DNA from: JAXHUH01 sp034211175
GTDB lineage: Bacteria > Actinomycetota > Acidimicrobiia > Acidimicrobiales > CAIXPF01
Length of the DNA stretch: 61,597 bases
Assembly: GCA_034211175.1 (NCBI GenBank)
Contig: JAXHUH010000269.1
Span: forward strand, 1-61,597
Direction: 5' to 3'
Shown: positions 50,277 to 58,049 of the stretch, piece by piece
Layout of the letters: every line of letters starts with the position of its first letter
How positions within the stretch are numbered: position 1 is the first letter of the stretch
The notes under the pieces: generated by a model
What the model was told of the DNA's origin: nothing
What the model saw: the letters and a program-made list of their open reading frames with translations, nothing else
The model's database searches: none
Made by a program: the position numbers and the translations under genes

Positions 50277-51224
50277 GTGGCGGTCTACTCGAGCGTTGCC
50301 GACCTGATCGGCGATACGCCGATCATCGACGTGTCGTCGCTGTCGCCGAACCCGCGCGTGCGGATCATGGCGAAGATGGAGGACCGCAACCCCGCCGGCT
50401 CGGTCAAGGACCGCATCGCGGCCCGCATGATCGACGACGCCGAGGCGGACGGCACGTTGCGTCCCGGCACCCGCCTGATCGAGCCGTCCTCGGGCAACAC
50501 CGGCATCGCCCTGGCGATGATCGCCCGGATGCGGGGCTACCCGATCACGATCGTGCTCCCCGAGAACGTGTCCCACGAGCGGCGTCAGCTGCTCGAGGTG
50601 TGGGGCGCCGACATCGTCGACAGCCCGGGCGAGGAGGGCTCGAACGGCGCGGTCCGCCTCGCCCAGCGCCTGGCGGACGAGCACCCCGAGTGGGTGTTCC
50701 TCTACCAGTACGGCAACATCGCCAACCCCCAGGCGCACTACGACACGACCGGCCCGGAGATCCTCCGGGACGTGCCCGACATCACCCACTTCGTCGCCGG
50801 TCTCGGCACCAGCGGCACCCTGATGGGCGTCGGCACGTACCTCAAGGAGCACAAGCCGGACGTCCAGATCTACGCGGTCGAGCCCCCGGCCGGCGAGAAG
50901 GTCGAGGGGCTGCGCAGCCTCGACGACGGCTACGTCCCGCCGGTGTTCGAGAAGTGGGGCGGCGCCGACCTCCTCGACGGCAAGCGCATCGTGCGCCCGG
51001 TCGAGTCGGTGCAGTGGACCCGCCGCCTCGCCGACATCGGCATCTTCTCCGGCCTCTCCGCCGGCGCCGCGCTGGCCGGCGCGACGAAGGTGGCCGAGCG
51101 GATCGACGAGGGCATCATCGTGTTCATCGTCTCCGACGCCGGCTGGAAGTACCTGTCGACCGGTGCGTGGACGGGCCCGCTCGACGAGGTCGCCGAGCAG
51201 GCCGAGAAGATCATCTACTTCTGA
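50277..51224 (+). CDS. cysM: CysO-dependent cysteine synthase CysM
   Basis: A 315-residue PLP enzyme of the cysteine synthase fold. The PLP lysine is K44 in NPAGSVKDR, and the substrate and cofactor loops are EPSSGNTGIAL and GLGTSGTLMGVG. In Mycobacterium the CysM homologue uses O-phosphoserine and CysO-thiocarboxylate, and the mec-cysO-cysM order here suggests the same. The route is resistant to oxidants, which fits actinobacterial lifestyle. GTG 50277 is 11 bases after the cysO stop. It converges with the next gene and overlaps it by 10 bases. Confidence 0.95.
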   Translation: MAVYSSVADLIGDTPIIDVSSLSPNPRVRIMAKMEDRNPAGSVKDRIAARMIDDAEADGTLRPGTRLIEPSSGNTGIALAMIARMRGYPITIVLPENVSHERRQLLEVWGADIVDSPGEEGSNGAVRLAQRLADEHPEWVFLYQYGNIANPQAHYDTTGPEILRDVPDITHFVAGLGTSGTLMGVGTYLKEHKPDVQIYAVEPPAGEKVEGLRSLDDGYVPPVFEKWGGADLLDGKRIVRPVESVQWTRRLADIGIFSGLSAGAALAGATKVAERIDEGIIVFIVSDAGWKYLSTGAWTGPLDEVAEQAEKIIYF

Positions 51225-52033
51225 GCGCCGCCTCCGGCGACGCCCGATGTCGGGCCCGTCGGTGGGGGTGACGTCGGCACCGAGCGGCGCCGGACGGCGA
51301 CCACGGCCAGCAACGCCAGGGTCATGAGGAACAGGGCGAACGCCTTGGTCTCGATGACCTCGTCGTCGCGCCCGAGCACGGGGCTGAACGACGAGATGTC
51401 CCACACCCAGTGCACGACGATGGGAAGCGCCATGCCGCCGCCGACCCGCCGGCACAGGTAGAGCAGGTACCCGAGGCCGGTCGCCCAGAACGCCTGGATG
51501 ATCGCGCCCGGCCCGGCGACGACGATGTTGGCGAGGTGGAGCGCGCCGAACAGCAACGAGCTCAGCGCGGCAGCCAACCACTCCCGGTGGCGGTCACGCA
51601 TCGCCTGCAGGGTGATGCCCCGGAACATCAGCTCCTCGCTGACGCCGGTGAAGAACGTCCCGACGACGAGCACCGTCACCAGGCCGGCGCCGGCGTCGTC
51701 GAGTCGGCCGAGGTCGGTCGCTCCGACGGCGGCGCCGACCATCACGACCGGGACCACCGCGACCCAGCGGCGCGTGCGGAACCGCTCGTGGCGGACGAGG
51801 TCGACCCAACCGAGCCACACGATCGCCCACAGCGCGATCACCGCGCCGCCGGCGTCGGGGACGACCTCCCACTGCAGCGCGGCCCGGACGCTCCCGTAGC
51901 TCGGCCCGGTGGCCACACCGGGTACCGCGAACAGCGCGACGACCTGGGGCACCAACCAGAACGCGGCGATCAGCGCGAGGAGCCCCGGCGTCGGCAGCGT
52001 CCTGCGTTCGCTGCGTCCGTGCACGGGCGTCAT
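51215..52033 (-). CDS. CPBP-family intramembrane metalloprotease
   Basis: A 272-residue membrane protein with seven to eight hydrophobic segments. Family motifs are SEELMFRGITLQAM (Glu-Glu and Arg), LLFGALHLANI and VVHWVWDISS, giving the Glu and His residues that hold the metal in Abi/CAAX proteases. Bacterial members process membrane proteins or bacteriocins; the substrate is unknown. The C-terminal 30 residues are Pro/Gly-rich. Its 3' end overlaps the convergent cysM gene by 10 bases. Confidence 0.9.
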   Translation of the reverse strand: MTPVHGRSERRTLPTPGLLALIAAFWLVPQVVALFAVPGVATGPSYGSVRAALQWEVVPDAGGAVIALWAIVWLGWVDLVRHERFRTRRWVAVVPVVMVGAAVGATDLGRLDDAGAGLVTVLVVGTFFTGVSEELMFRGITLQAMRDRHREWLAAALSSLLFGALHLANIVVAGPGAIIQAFWATGLGYLLYLCRRVGGGMALPIVVHWVWDISSFSPVLGRDDEVIETKAFALFLMTLALLAVVAVRRRSVPTSPPPTGPTSGVAGGGAQK

Positions 52034-52099
52034 CGTGGCCGATCACCCGCAGGTCGTGCGAAGCTCGGGCGTCTTGGTGTCGGGAGGGCGTGATCGGCG

Positions 52100-52915
52100 A
52101 TGAGTGAGCTGCACGACGGCGTCGTGGCCCGGGTCGATCTCGGGTGGGGGTCGCTCCACACGGAGAGGTACGGCGACGGGCCGCCGGTGTTGGCCATCTC
52201 CGGTAGTGGGGGAGACCTGCGCCGCAGCGCGCCGGCCGCGCACCCGTTGAACCGGGAGTTCCGGGTCCTGCACTACGACCACCGGGGCCTCGGCCGCAGC
52301 GACGACATCGAGGCGCCGCCGACGATGGCGAGCTTCGCCGACGACGCCGCCGCCCTCGTCCGGGCCGTCGGCTGGGACCGGTGCCACGTCGTCGGCGTGT
52401 CGTTCGGCGGGATGGTCGCCCAGCACCTGGCCATCCGCCATCCCGATGTCGTCGATCGGCTGGTGCTGTGCTGCACCTCGCCGGGCGGTGATCACGCCTC
52501 CTACCCGCTCCACGAGCTCGCCGATCTCGAGGGCGAGGAGCGCGCCGATGTGCTGTTCCGCCTGTTCGACCGGCGCTACGACCCGAGCGCGGCGGAGCCG
52601 GTCCCCGGGCTCGGCCGGGCCTACGGCCCGATCCGCGACGGCCTGGGCCTGCCTCGCTCCCACGGCGCGACCCGTCAGCTGGCGGCCCGGAGCCACCACG
52701 ACGTGACCGGTGAGCTCGGACGGATCGAGGCGCCGACGCTGGTCTGCGCCGGCGTGCACGACGACATCGCGCCGCTCGACAACGCCGAGGTCATCGTGGC
52801 GGGTGTGCCCGATGCGCGGCTCGCCACGTTCGACGGCGGTCACCTGTTCCTGATGCAGGACCGCACCGCCTACCCGACGATCGCCGCGTTCCTCCGGGGC
52901 GACGACCCCGCCTGA
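52100..52915 (+). CDS. Alpha/beta-fold hydrolase
   Basis: A 271-residue hydrolase. The nucleophile elbow is GVSFGG (Ser near residue 102), the acid lies in CAGVHDDIAPL and the His in FDGGHLFLMQD. Before these come YDHRGLGRSDD, typical of haloalkane dehalogenase/esterase-like enzymes. The oxyanion HG motif is replaced by ISGSGGDLR, which is unusual but seen in some members. It is cytoplasmic, with unknown substrate. ATG 52100 has GGAGGG 13 bases upstream. Confidence 0.85.
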   Translation: MSELHDGVVARVDLGWGSLHTERYGDGPPVLAISGSGGDLRRSAPAAHPLNREFRVLHYDHRGLGRSDDIEAPPTMASFADDAAALVRAVGWDRCHVVGVSFGGMVAQHLAIRHPDVVDRLVLCCTSPGGDHASYPLHELADLEGEERADVLFRLFDRRYDPSAAEPVPGLGRAYGPIRDGLGLPRSHGATRQLAARSHHDVTGELGRIEAPTLVCAGVHDDIAPLDNAEVIVAGVPDARLATFDGGHLFLMQDRTAYPTIAAFLRGDDPA

Positions 52916-52951
52916 TCTCTCCGCCGGCCGGCGGGGGAGCGGGGATCCGGG

Positions 52952-53332
52952 TCAGGCCGGTGAGGCGATGTAGTGGAGGACCACGTTGTGGACGTGGGCC
53001 GCCTTCTCGTCGCCACCGAGCTCGGCGAGGAACGTGTGGTGCCCGGTGCTCACGGCGATCGAGCTCGACGGGACGGCACGGCCGATTCGGGCCTTGTTGG
53101 CGACGGCGGACACACTCGTGATCCGGGTATAGGGAACCGACGTGATCGCGTTGTGATGGCCGCCGATGGAGTGGTCCTGGATGATGAAGCGGAGCGACGT
53201 GATCGCCGCAAAGCCGCCGTGCTGACCAACGCACTCGTACACCGCGAAGATCCGTTCGCCGGGCAGCAATCCACTGGCGACTGCTTCGTACTGCTCCGCA
53301 CGATCGAAGACCGGCTGATCCGCCTGTTGCAT
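52952..53332 (-). CDS. Small protein with PH-like domain
   Basis: A 126-residue soluble protein, predicted to fold as a bacterial PH-like domain. The pattern LLPGERIFAVYECVGQHGGFAAITSLRFIIQDHS, then SVPYTRITSVSA and a C-terminal helix with HVHNVVLHYI, is that of bPH-type proteins, which are thought to bind membranes or proteins. There is no export signal. It stands alone, and its role is unknown. ATG 53332 was chosen by the domain boundary. Confidence 0.72.
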   Translation of the reverse strand: MQQADQPVFDRAEQYEAVASGLLPGERIFAVYECVGQHGGFAAITSLRFIIQDHSIGGHHNAITSVPYTRITSVSAVANKARIGRAVPSSSIAVSTGHHTFLAELGGDEKAAHVHNVVLHYIASPA

Positions 53333-53697
53333 CGCATCCGTCCTGTCCGCCACGGTGCCGCGCGACCACGCCGTTCGGCGCTCGACACCTCGCGATTCTC
53401 TGCATCGCGTGTTCGGGATGGGGCCGGGCCAGCGGCGTGTGGGCGAGCGCGCATGGCCTCGTGACCTGATCGTATCCGGGTCGACCTCATCGGCCACCCG
53501 TCGGGTGCCACCACCTGCGGGGCCCACCCGGCAGGGCGGCGTGCGCCTGCGTGAGCGGCGCCGGCCGCCACCGCGCCCGGTCTGTCGGAACGAGTCACTG
53601 TCGACCGGCGGTCTCGCACTGTGCCAGCATCGATCCGGTCGGAGACGTGATCGACGATGATGGGTGCCGACCGCCCGACCTGGAGGCTGACCGAGTC
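53333..53697. other. Divergent intergenic region before rph
   Basis: It separates the PH-like gene (minus) from rph (plus). No gene, RNA or strong operator was seen. An open frame extends rph upstream to 53551 but has no similarity to RNase PH. Confidence 0.4.
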
Positions 53698-54414
53698 GTG
53701 AGATCCGATGGCCGTCGTCCCGACGAGCTCCGCCCCGTGCAATTCGAGCGTGACTTCACGGAGATGACACCGGGCTCGGTGCGTGTCTCATTCGGCCGAA
53801 CACAGGTGCTCTGCACCGTGTCCATCGAGGACGACGTTCCCCGGTGGATGAAAGGATCGGGCAAGGGTTGGGTCACTGCGGAGTACAACATGCTCCCCGG
53901 CTCCAGCCCCGAACGGATCCGTCGCCGGGTCTCCGGGCGTGACCAGGAGATCCAGCGGCTGATCGGTCGTTCGTTGCGCGCCGTCACCGACATGGTCGCG
54001 CTCGGCGAACGACAGGTGACGGTCGACTGCGACGTGCTCCAGGCCGACGGCGGCACCCGCACCGCGTCGATCTGCGGCGGATACGTGGCCCTTCACGACG
54101 CGTTCACCCGCCTCGTCCTCGGTGGGCTGATCCCTGCGAACCCCCTGCGCGAGGAGTGCGCCGCGGTGTCGGTAGGCATCGTCGACGGCGAGCCGCTGCT
54201 CGACCTCCCCTACGTCGAGGACTCCCGGGCCGAGACCGACATGAACGTTGTGATGACGGGCTCCGGCAACTTCGTCGAGGTCCAGGGCACGGCCGAGGGC
54301 GCCGCGTTCGCCCGCGTGGAGCTCGATCGCCTGCTCGACCTGGCCACCGCCGGGATCGCCGACATCGTCGAGCTGCAGCGCGCCGCGCTGACCGACCCGC
54401 CGGAGCCGAGATGA
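53698..54414 (+). CDS. rph: Ribonuclease PH
   Basis: A 238-residue phosphorolytic exoribonuclease that trims tRNA 3' ends. The sequence is typical throughout: RSDGRRPDELRPVQFERDF, SFGRTQVLCTVSIEDDVPRW, EYNMLPGSSPERIRR, DVLQADGGTRTASICGGYVAL and DLPYVEDSRAETDMNVVMTG. The Arg/Asp residues for phosphate and RNA are present. The start is GTG 53698 with GGAGG 11 bases upstream. rdgB overlaps its stop codon (ATGA), an arrangement common in actinobacteria. Confidence 0.97.
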   Translation: MRSDGRRPDELRPVQFERDFTEMTPGSVRVSFGRTQVLCTVSIEDDVPRWMKGSGKGWVTAEYNMLPGSSPERIRRRVSGRDQEIQRLIGRSLRAVTDMVALGERQVTVDCDVLQADGGTRTASICGGYVALHDAFTRLVLGGLIPANPLREECAAVSVGIVDGEPLLDLPYVEDSRAETDMNVVMTGSGNFVEVQGTAEGAAFARVELDRLLDLATAGIADIVELQRAALTDPPEPR

Positions 54415-55016
54415 GACTCGTGGTCGCCAGCGCCAACCCGGGCAAGGTCGCCGAGATCGAAGCCTTGTTCGACGGCGTCGCCGAGCTGGTCCCGCGCCCC
54501 GCGGCCGTTGGCGACGTCACCGAGGACGGCCCGACGCTCGAGGCGAATGCCCGACTGAAGGCGCGGGCGGTGAGCGTCGGCACCGGTGAGCCCGCGGTCG
54601 CGGACGACACCGGCCTGTTCGTGGAGGCCCTCAACGGCGCCCCCGGTGTGCACACGGCCCGCTTCGCCAGGCCGTCGGCCACCGATGCCGACAACCGACG
54701 CAAGCTCCTCGCCGAGCTGGCACGGGTCGACGCCGTCGCCCCCGGCCAGCGTCACGCCCGGTTCCGCACGGTCGCGCTCGTCTGGTTCCCCGACGGCACC
54801 GAGATCGTTGCCGAGGGCGTCGTCGAAGGCGTGATCGCCTCGGAGGAGCGGGGCGAGCGCGGCTTCGGGTTCGATCCGCTGTTCGTTCCCGACGACGGCG
54901 AGGGCCGGACCTTCGCCGAGATGTCGGCCGAGGAGAAGCACCGCATCTCCCACCGCGGCCGCGCGTTCCGCGCCCTGGCCACCCTCCTCGCCGCGGACCC
55001 GCACTCGCACGGTTGA
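54411..55016 (+). CDS. rdgB: XTP/dITP diphosphatase RdgB (HAM1 family)
   Basis: A 201-residue house-cleaning enzyme that hydrolyses dITP, XTP and related bases before they enter DNA or RNA. The N-terminal VVASANPGKVAEI (SxNxxK), the catalytic Asp pair in AVADDTGLFVEALNGAPGV and the GFGFDPLF and ISHRGRAF blocks are intact. It is translationally coupled to rph. A conserved pair of housekeeping genes, it marks the boundary of the hipBA module that follows. Confidence 0.96.
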   Translation: MRLVVASANPGKVAEIEALFDGVAELVPRPAAVGDVTEDGPTLEANARLKARAVSVGTGEPAVADDTGLFVEALNGAPGVHTARFARPSATDADNRRKLLAELARVDAVAPGQRHARFRTVALVWFPDGTEIVAEGVVEGVIASEERGERGFGFDPLFVPDDGEGRTFAEMSAEEKHRISHRGRAFRALATLLAADPHSHG

Positions 55017-55039
55017 ACGCGACACCCTGAGCCTCTCTG

Positions 55040-55090
55040 ATTGATAGTTTCACTGACGATTAGGCTCGTAATCGACAGTTGACTGTCGAT
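55040..55090 (+). promoter_or_regulatory. Double operator before hipB
   Basis: A perfect palindrome ATCGACAGT-TG-ACTGTCGAT (55071-55090) ends 9 bases before the hipB start. An imperfect copy, ATTGATAGT-TTC-ACTGACGAT, is at 55040-55060, about 31 bases away centre to centre. This is the usual form of HipB autoregulation sites. Confidence 0.75.
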
Positions 55091-55099
55091 CGGAGGGTC

Positions 55100-55429
55100 A
55101 TGCGGCGACCGCACAGCTACAGCGCGCCGGCGCGCGACGCACTGGCGGTGCTCGGGTTCGAGATCGCCCGCGCCCGGCGCGAACGGCGGTGGACGGCTGC
55201 GGAGCTGGCCGAGCGCGCCGGGGTGTCGCCGACGACGTTGCGCAAGGTCGAGCACGGTGAACCGACGGTGGCGATCGGCATCGTGTTCGAGGTGGCCACG
55301 CTGGTCGGCCTCCCGTTGTTCGGGGCGGACGCCGACGAGCTCGCCTCGCTGCGGGTGCGCAGCCGCGAGCGGTTGGCGTTGCTGCCGGAGCGGATCCGGC
55401 CGACGGAGCCGGTCGATGACGACTTCTGA
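55100..55429 (+). CDS. hipB: XRE-family antitoxin, HipB-like
   Basis: A 109-residue DNA-binding protein. The helix-turn-helix is clear: GFEIARARRERRWTAAELAERAGVSPTTLRKVEHGEPTV. It is the antitoxin and repressor of the following HipA kinase. ATG 55100 is chosen because GGAGG stands just upstream and the operator ends before it; TTG 55079 lies inside the operator. The hipA GTG follows 30 bases after its stop codon. Confidence 0.88.
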   Translation: MRRPHSYSAPARDALAVLGFEIARARRERRWTAAELAERAGVSPTTLRKVEHGEPTVAIGIVFEVATLVGLPLFGADADELASLRVRSRERLALLPERIRPTEPVDDDF

Positions 55430-55458
55430 GCTCGAGCACGCCGAGCCCGCAGCGTCCC

Positions 55459-56712
55459 GTGTCGAGGCCTGACCAGCCGACGACGGCGTTCGTCTGGGTC
55501 TGGCTGCCCGGCGAGGCCGATCCCGTGGTCGCCGGTCGCCTCGACGCGTCGGGTGACCGCGTCGACTTCACCTACGGGCGCAGCTACCTGGCCCGCAGCG
55601 ACGCCATCGCGCTGTACCGGCCGGAGCTCCCGCTCCGTCCCGGCACGCAGCGCCCGGTCGACGGGCTGCACATCGCCGGCTGCATCAACGACGCCGGGCC
55701 CGACGCGTGGGGGCAGCGGATCATCCTCCATCGCCGGACCGGCGCGGCCGGACCAGTCGCCGACACCACCGAGCTCGGGGCCCTGACGTACCTGCTCGAG
55801 TCGGGCTCCGATCGGATCGGCGCACTCGACTTCCAGGCGGATCCCGAGCGCTACGTGGCCAGGACCTCGGGCGGCACCCTCGAGGAGATGGTCGAGGCCG
55901 CCGACCGCCTCGAAGCCGGCGAACCGCTGTCGACCGACCTCGACGAGGCGCTGCTCCACGGCACCTCGGTCGGCGGCGCCCGCCCGAAGGTCCTGCTGAC
56001 CGACGGCGATCGACGCCTCATTGCCAAGCTGTCGTCCAGCCGGGACCCCTATCCCGTCGTCAAGGCGGAAGGGGTGGCGATGGAGTTGGCCCGACGCGTC
56101 GGGCTCGACGTGGCGGCCACCGAGGTGACCACCTGCCTCGACCACGACGTGCTGCTCGTCGAGCGCTTCGACCGGCCGGGGGGAGATCGACGGCGCCTCC
56201 TCGTGTCCGCGCTCACGATCTTGCGGCTCGACGAGCTGTTCGCCCGCTACGCCACGTACCACGAGCTCGCCGACCAGGTTCGGGCCGGATTCACCGAGCC
56301 CGACGCGACGCTGCGGGAGTTGTTCGCCCGCATCACGTTCAACATCTGCGTGTCGAACACCGACGACCACGCCCGGAACCACGCGGCGTTCTGGGACGGC
56401 GAGCTGCTGACGCTCACGCCGGCCTACGACCTCTGTCCGCAGCTGCGGGCCGGGAACGTCACCGCCCAGGCGATGGCGTACGGGCCCGGTGACGCCCGGG
56501 CCAGCCGGCTGGCCGATCTCGTCGACCACGCCGGCATCTACCACCTCACCGCGGCGCAGGCCCGGGAGATCGTCGACCACCAGCTCGACGTCATCCGATC
56601 CTCATGGGACGACGCCGCCGACCGGGCCCGGCTCACGTCCGCCGAGCGGGCGGCGCTGTGGGGCCGCCAGGTCCTCAACCCGTTCGCGCTCGAGGGCTAC
56701 GAGGCGGGCTGA
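55459..56712 (+). CDS. hipA: HipA-type serine/threonine kinase toxin
   Basis: A 417-residue kinase toxin. The phosphate-binding loop TSVGGARPKVLL, the active-site Asp in FNICVSNTDDHARNHAAF and LTPAYDLCP metal-binding region are all present, so it should be active. HipA of Escherichia coli phosphorylates glutamyl-tRNA synthetase and causes growth arrest. The N-terminal 100 residues form the HipA_N domain. GTG 55459 starts the protein. It shares a promoter and operator with hipB. Confidence 0.93.
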   Translation: MSRPDQPTTAFVWVWLPGEADPVVAGRLDASGDRVDFTYGRSYLARSDAIALYRPELPLRPGTQRPVDGLHIAGCINDAGPDAWGQRIILHRRTGAAGPVADTTELGALTYLLESGSDRIGALDFQADPERYVARTSGGTLEEMVEAADRLEAGEPLSTDLDEALLHGTSVGGARPKVLLTDGDRRLIAKLSSSRDPYPVVKAEGVAMELARRVGLDVAATEVTTCLDHDVLLVERFDRPGGDRRRLLVSALTILRLDELFARYATYHELADQVRAGFTEPDATLRELFARITFNICVSNTDDHARNHAAFWDGELLTLTPAYDLCPQLRAGNVTAQAMAYGPGDARASRLADLVDHAGIYHLTAAQAREIVDHQLDVIRSSWDDAADRARLTSAERAALWGRQVLNPFALEGYEAG

Positions 56713-56720
56713 ACCCTCGG

Positions 56721-57872
56721 TCAGCCGCCGAGGGTGAGGCCGTCGGGGATCTCGAAGACCGGGGTGCAGCTCGGCGGGTCGAACACGGGGCCCGAACCGT
56801 TCAGGGTCGTCGCCGCCGAGTTCTCGTCGGTCTCGAGCTCGAACGTCGTGGCGTACTGGTAGGGCAGTCCGGCGGGGAACGGCGCGGGGGCGACGAACAC
56901 AGGGAGCTGGTCGGCCACGGTGGCGCAGATCTTCACCTCGACCTCGATCGTCTCGCCGGCCGCGATCTGCTCGGGCAGCGGGCCGATCTTCAGGCCCGGG
57001 TGGTCGACGCCGGTGATGTCGAGCGGGAGCTCGCCGACGTTGCGCAGCTCGACGGTGGCCGCGTAGTCGACGAACGGCATCGACGCGAGCACCGCCTCGA
57101 GGTGGCCGGGCTTCTCGACCTGCCCGTCGACGGTGATCGACCGGGTGCCGCCATCCGAGGTGACCTCGATCGTGCGGGTGAACGTCGTCGGCCCGTCGCC
57201 CTCGGAGGTGGCGTCGAGGTCGATCCACACGTCCTGAGTCGCGCCCGACACGATCTCGCCGGTGGCGTCGGTCGGGGCGTGGTAGCCGTCGCCGTTGTTG
57301 GCCAGCTCGTAGTGGAGTGGTGCGTCGCCGTCGTTCTCGAGGACGATCGTGAGCCCGAGCACGCCCGGGTCGAGCGAGTAGGTGCCCTGGGCGGCGAGCA
57401 GCGGCTCGGGCGCCGGGGGCGGCGGGGGAGGGGGCGCCACCGGTGTCGGTGCCCAGCCCGAGCCACCAGGGCTCGACGGTGCGGTGCCCGGGCGGTCGAT
57501 GTCGGGGAGCGGGGTCGGCAGGTTCGGGACCGACCGGTCCGGGGCGTCGATGACGTCCGGTCCCGGAACGGTCGTCGAGGGGTTCGCCGGGCTCGTCGTC
57601 GCGGTGGTGGTCGGGGTCGTCGACGAGACCGCCGGGCGGTCCGGCTGCTCACCCGCGCCGCCGCTGGTGGCGAGCGCCAGCACGACCACGGCCACGAGCA
57701 CGATCGTGGCGACGACGGCGACGCCGACCGGCACCCGGCTGTCGCGATCCTCCTCGCCGGTGTTGTCCTCGTCCGGCGGCTCCGGCCAGCCGATCGTCGG
57801 TGCCTCGTCGAGGCGCCACCCCTCGGCGGCGGGGTCGGCGACGGGCGTGTGCGAGGTCGGTTCGTACAGCAT
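56721..57872 (-). CDS. Membrane-anchored protein with extracellular beta domains
   Basis: A 383-residue protein. The head of about 48 residues is cytoplasmic and acidic, one membrane segment lies at about 49-70, a Thr/Pro linker runs to about 165, and the rest consists of two beta-sandwich domains with alternating Val/Thr strands (LDPGVLGLTIVLENDGDAPL, and FVDYAATVELRNVGELPLDITG), similar to ASPM/choice-of-anchor types. It is not a known enzyme. AAGGAG seven bases before ATG 57872 sets the start. It is divergent from the subtilase gene, and the same ECF-like promoter motif lies before each of them. Confidence 0.78.
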   Translation of the reverse strand: MLYEPTSHTPVADPAAEGWRLDEAPTIGWPEPPDEDNTGEEDRDSRVPVGVAVVATIVLVAVVVLALATSGGAGEQPDRPAVSSTTPTTTATTSPANPSTTVPGPDVIDAPDRSVPNLPTPLPDIDRPGTAPSSPGGSGWAPTPVAPPPPPPPAPEPLLAAQGTYSLDPGVLGLTIVLENDGDAPLHYELANNGDGYHAPTDATGEIVSGATQDVWIDLDATSEGDGPTTFTRTIEVTSDGGTRSITVDGQVEKPGHLEAVLASMPFVDYAATVELRNVGELPLDITGVDHPGLKIGPLPEQIAAGETIEVEVKICATVADQLPVFVAPAPFPAGLPYQYATTFELETDENSAATTLNGSGPVFDPPSCTPVFEIPDGLTLGG

Positions 57873-57907
57873 GGCCGGGCTCCTTCGTGCGTGTCGGTCA
57901 CGAGGTG

Positions 57908-57939
57908 GAGCACCCGGCACGGAGCCTCCTAACAGTTCC
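57908..57939 (-). promoter_or_regulatory. Putative ECF promoter of the anchored protein
   Basis: On the minus strand GGAACTGTTAGG (57939-57928) is the -35-like element, and CTC (57910-57908) lies exactly 17 bases after it. The start codon is 35 bases further on. The same two elements with the same spacing occur at 57984-58013 and 60709-60738. Confidence 0.65.
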
Positions 57940-57983
57940 GGGCGAGGAACCTCCGACACGTTCTCGGAAGAAGTTCCGACGCG

Positions 57984-58013
57984 AACCGTTAGGCCCGGCG
58001 GGGCCGGCGGCTC
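57984..58013 (+). promoter_or_regulatory. Putative ECF promoter of the subtilase
   Basis: AACCGTTAGG (57984-57993), then 17 bases, then CTC (58011-58013). The ATG of the protease is 36 bases downstream. It is one of three near-identical sites next to this sigma factor gene. Confidence 0.65.
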
Positions 58014-58049
58014 ATCGACTCGACACCCGCTCGAACCGAGGAGCCCGAC

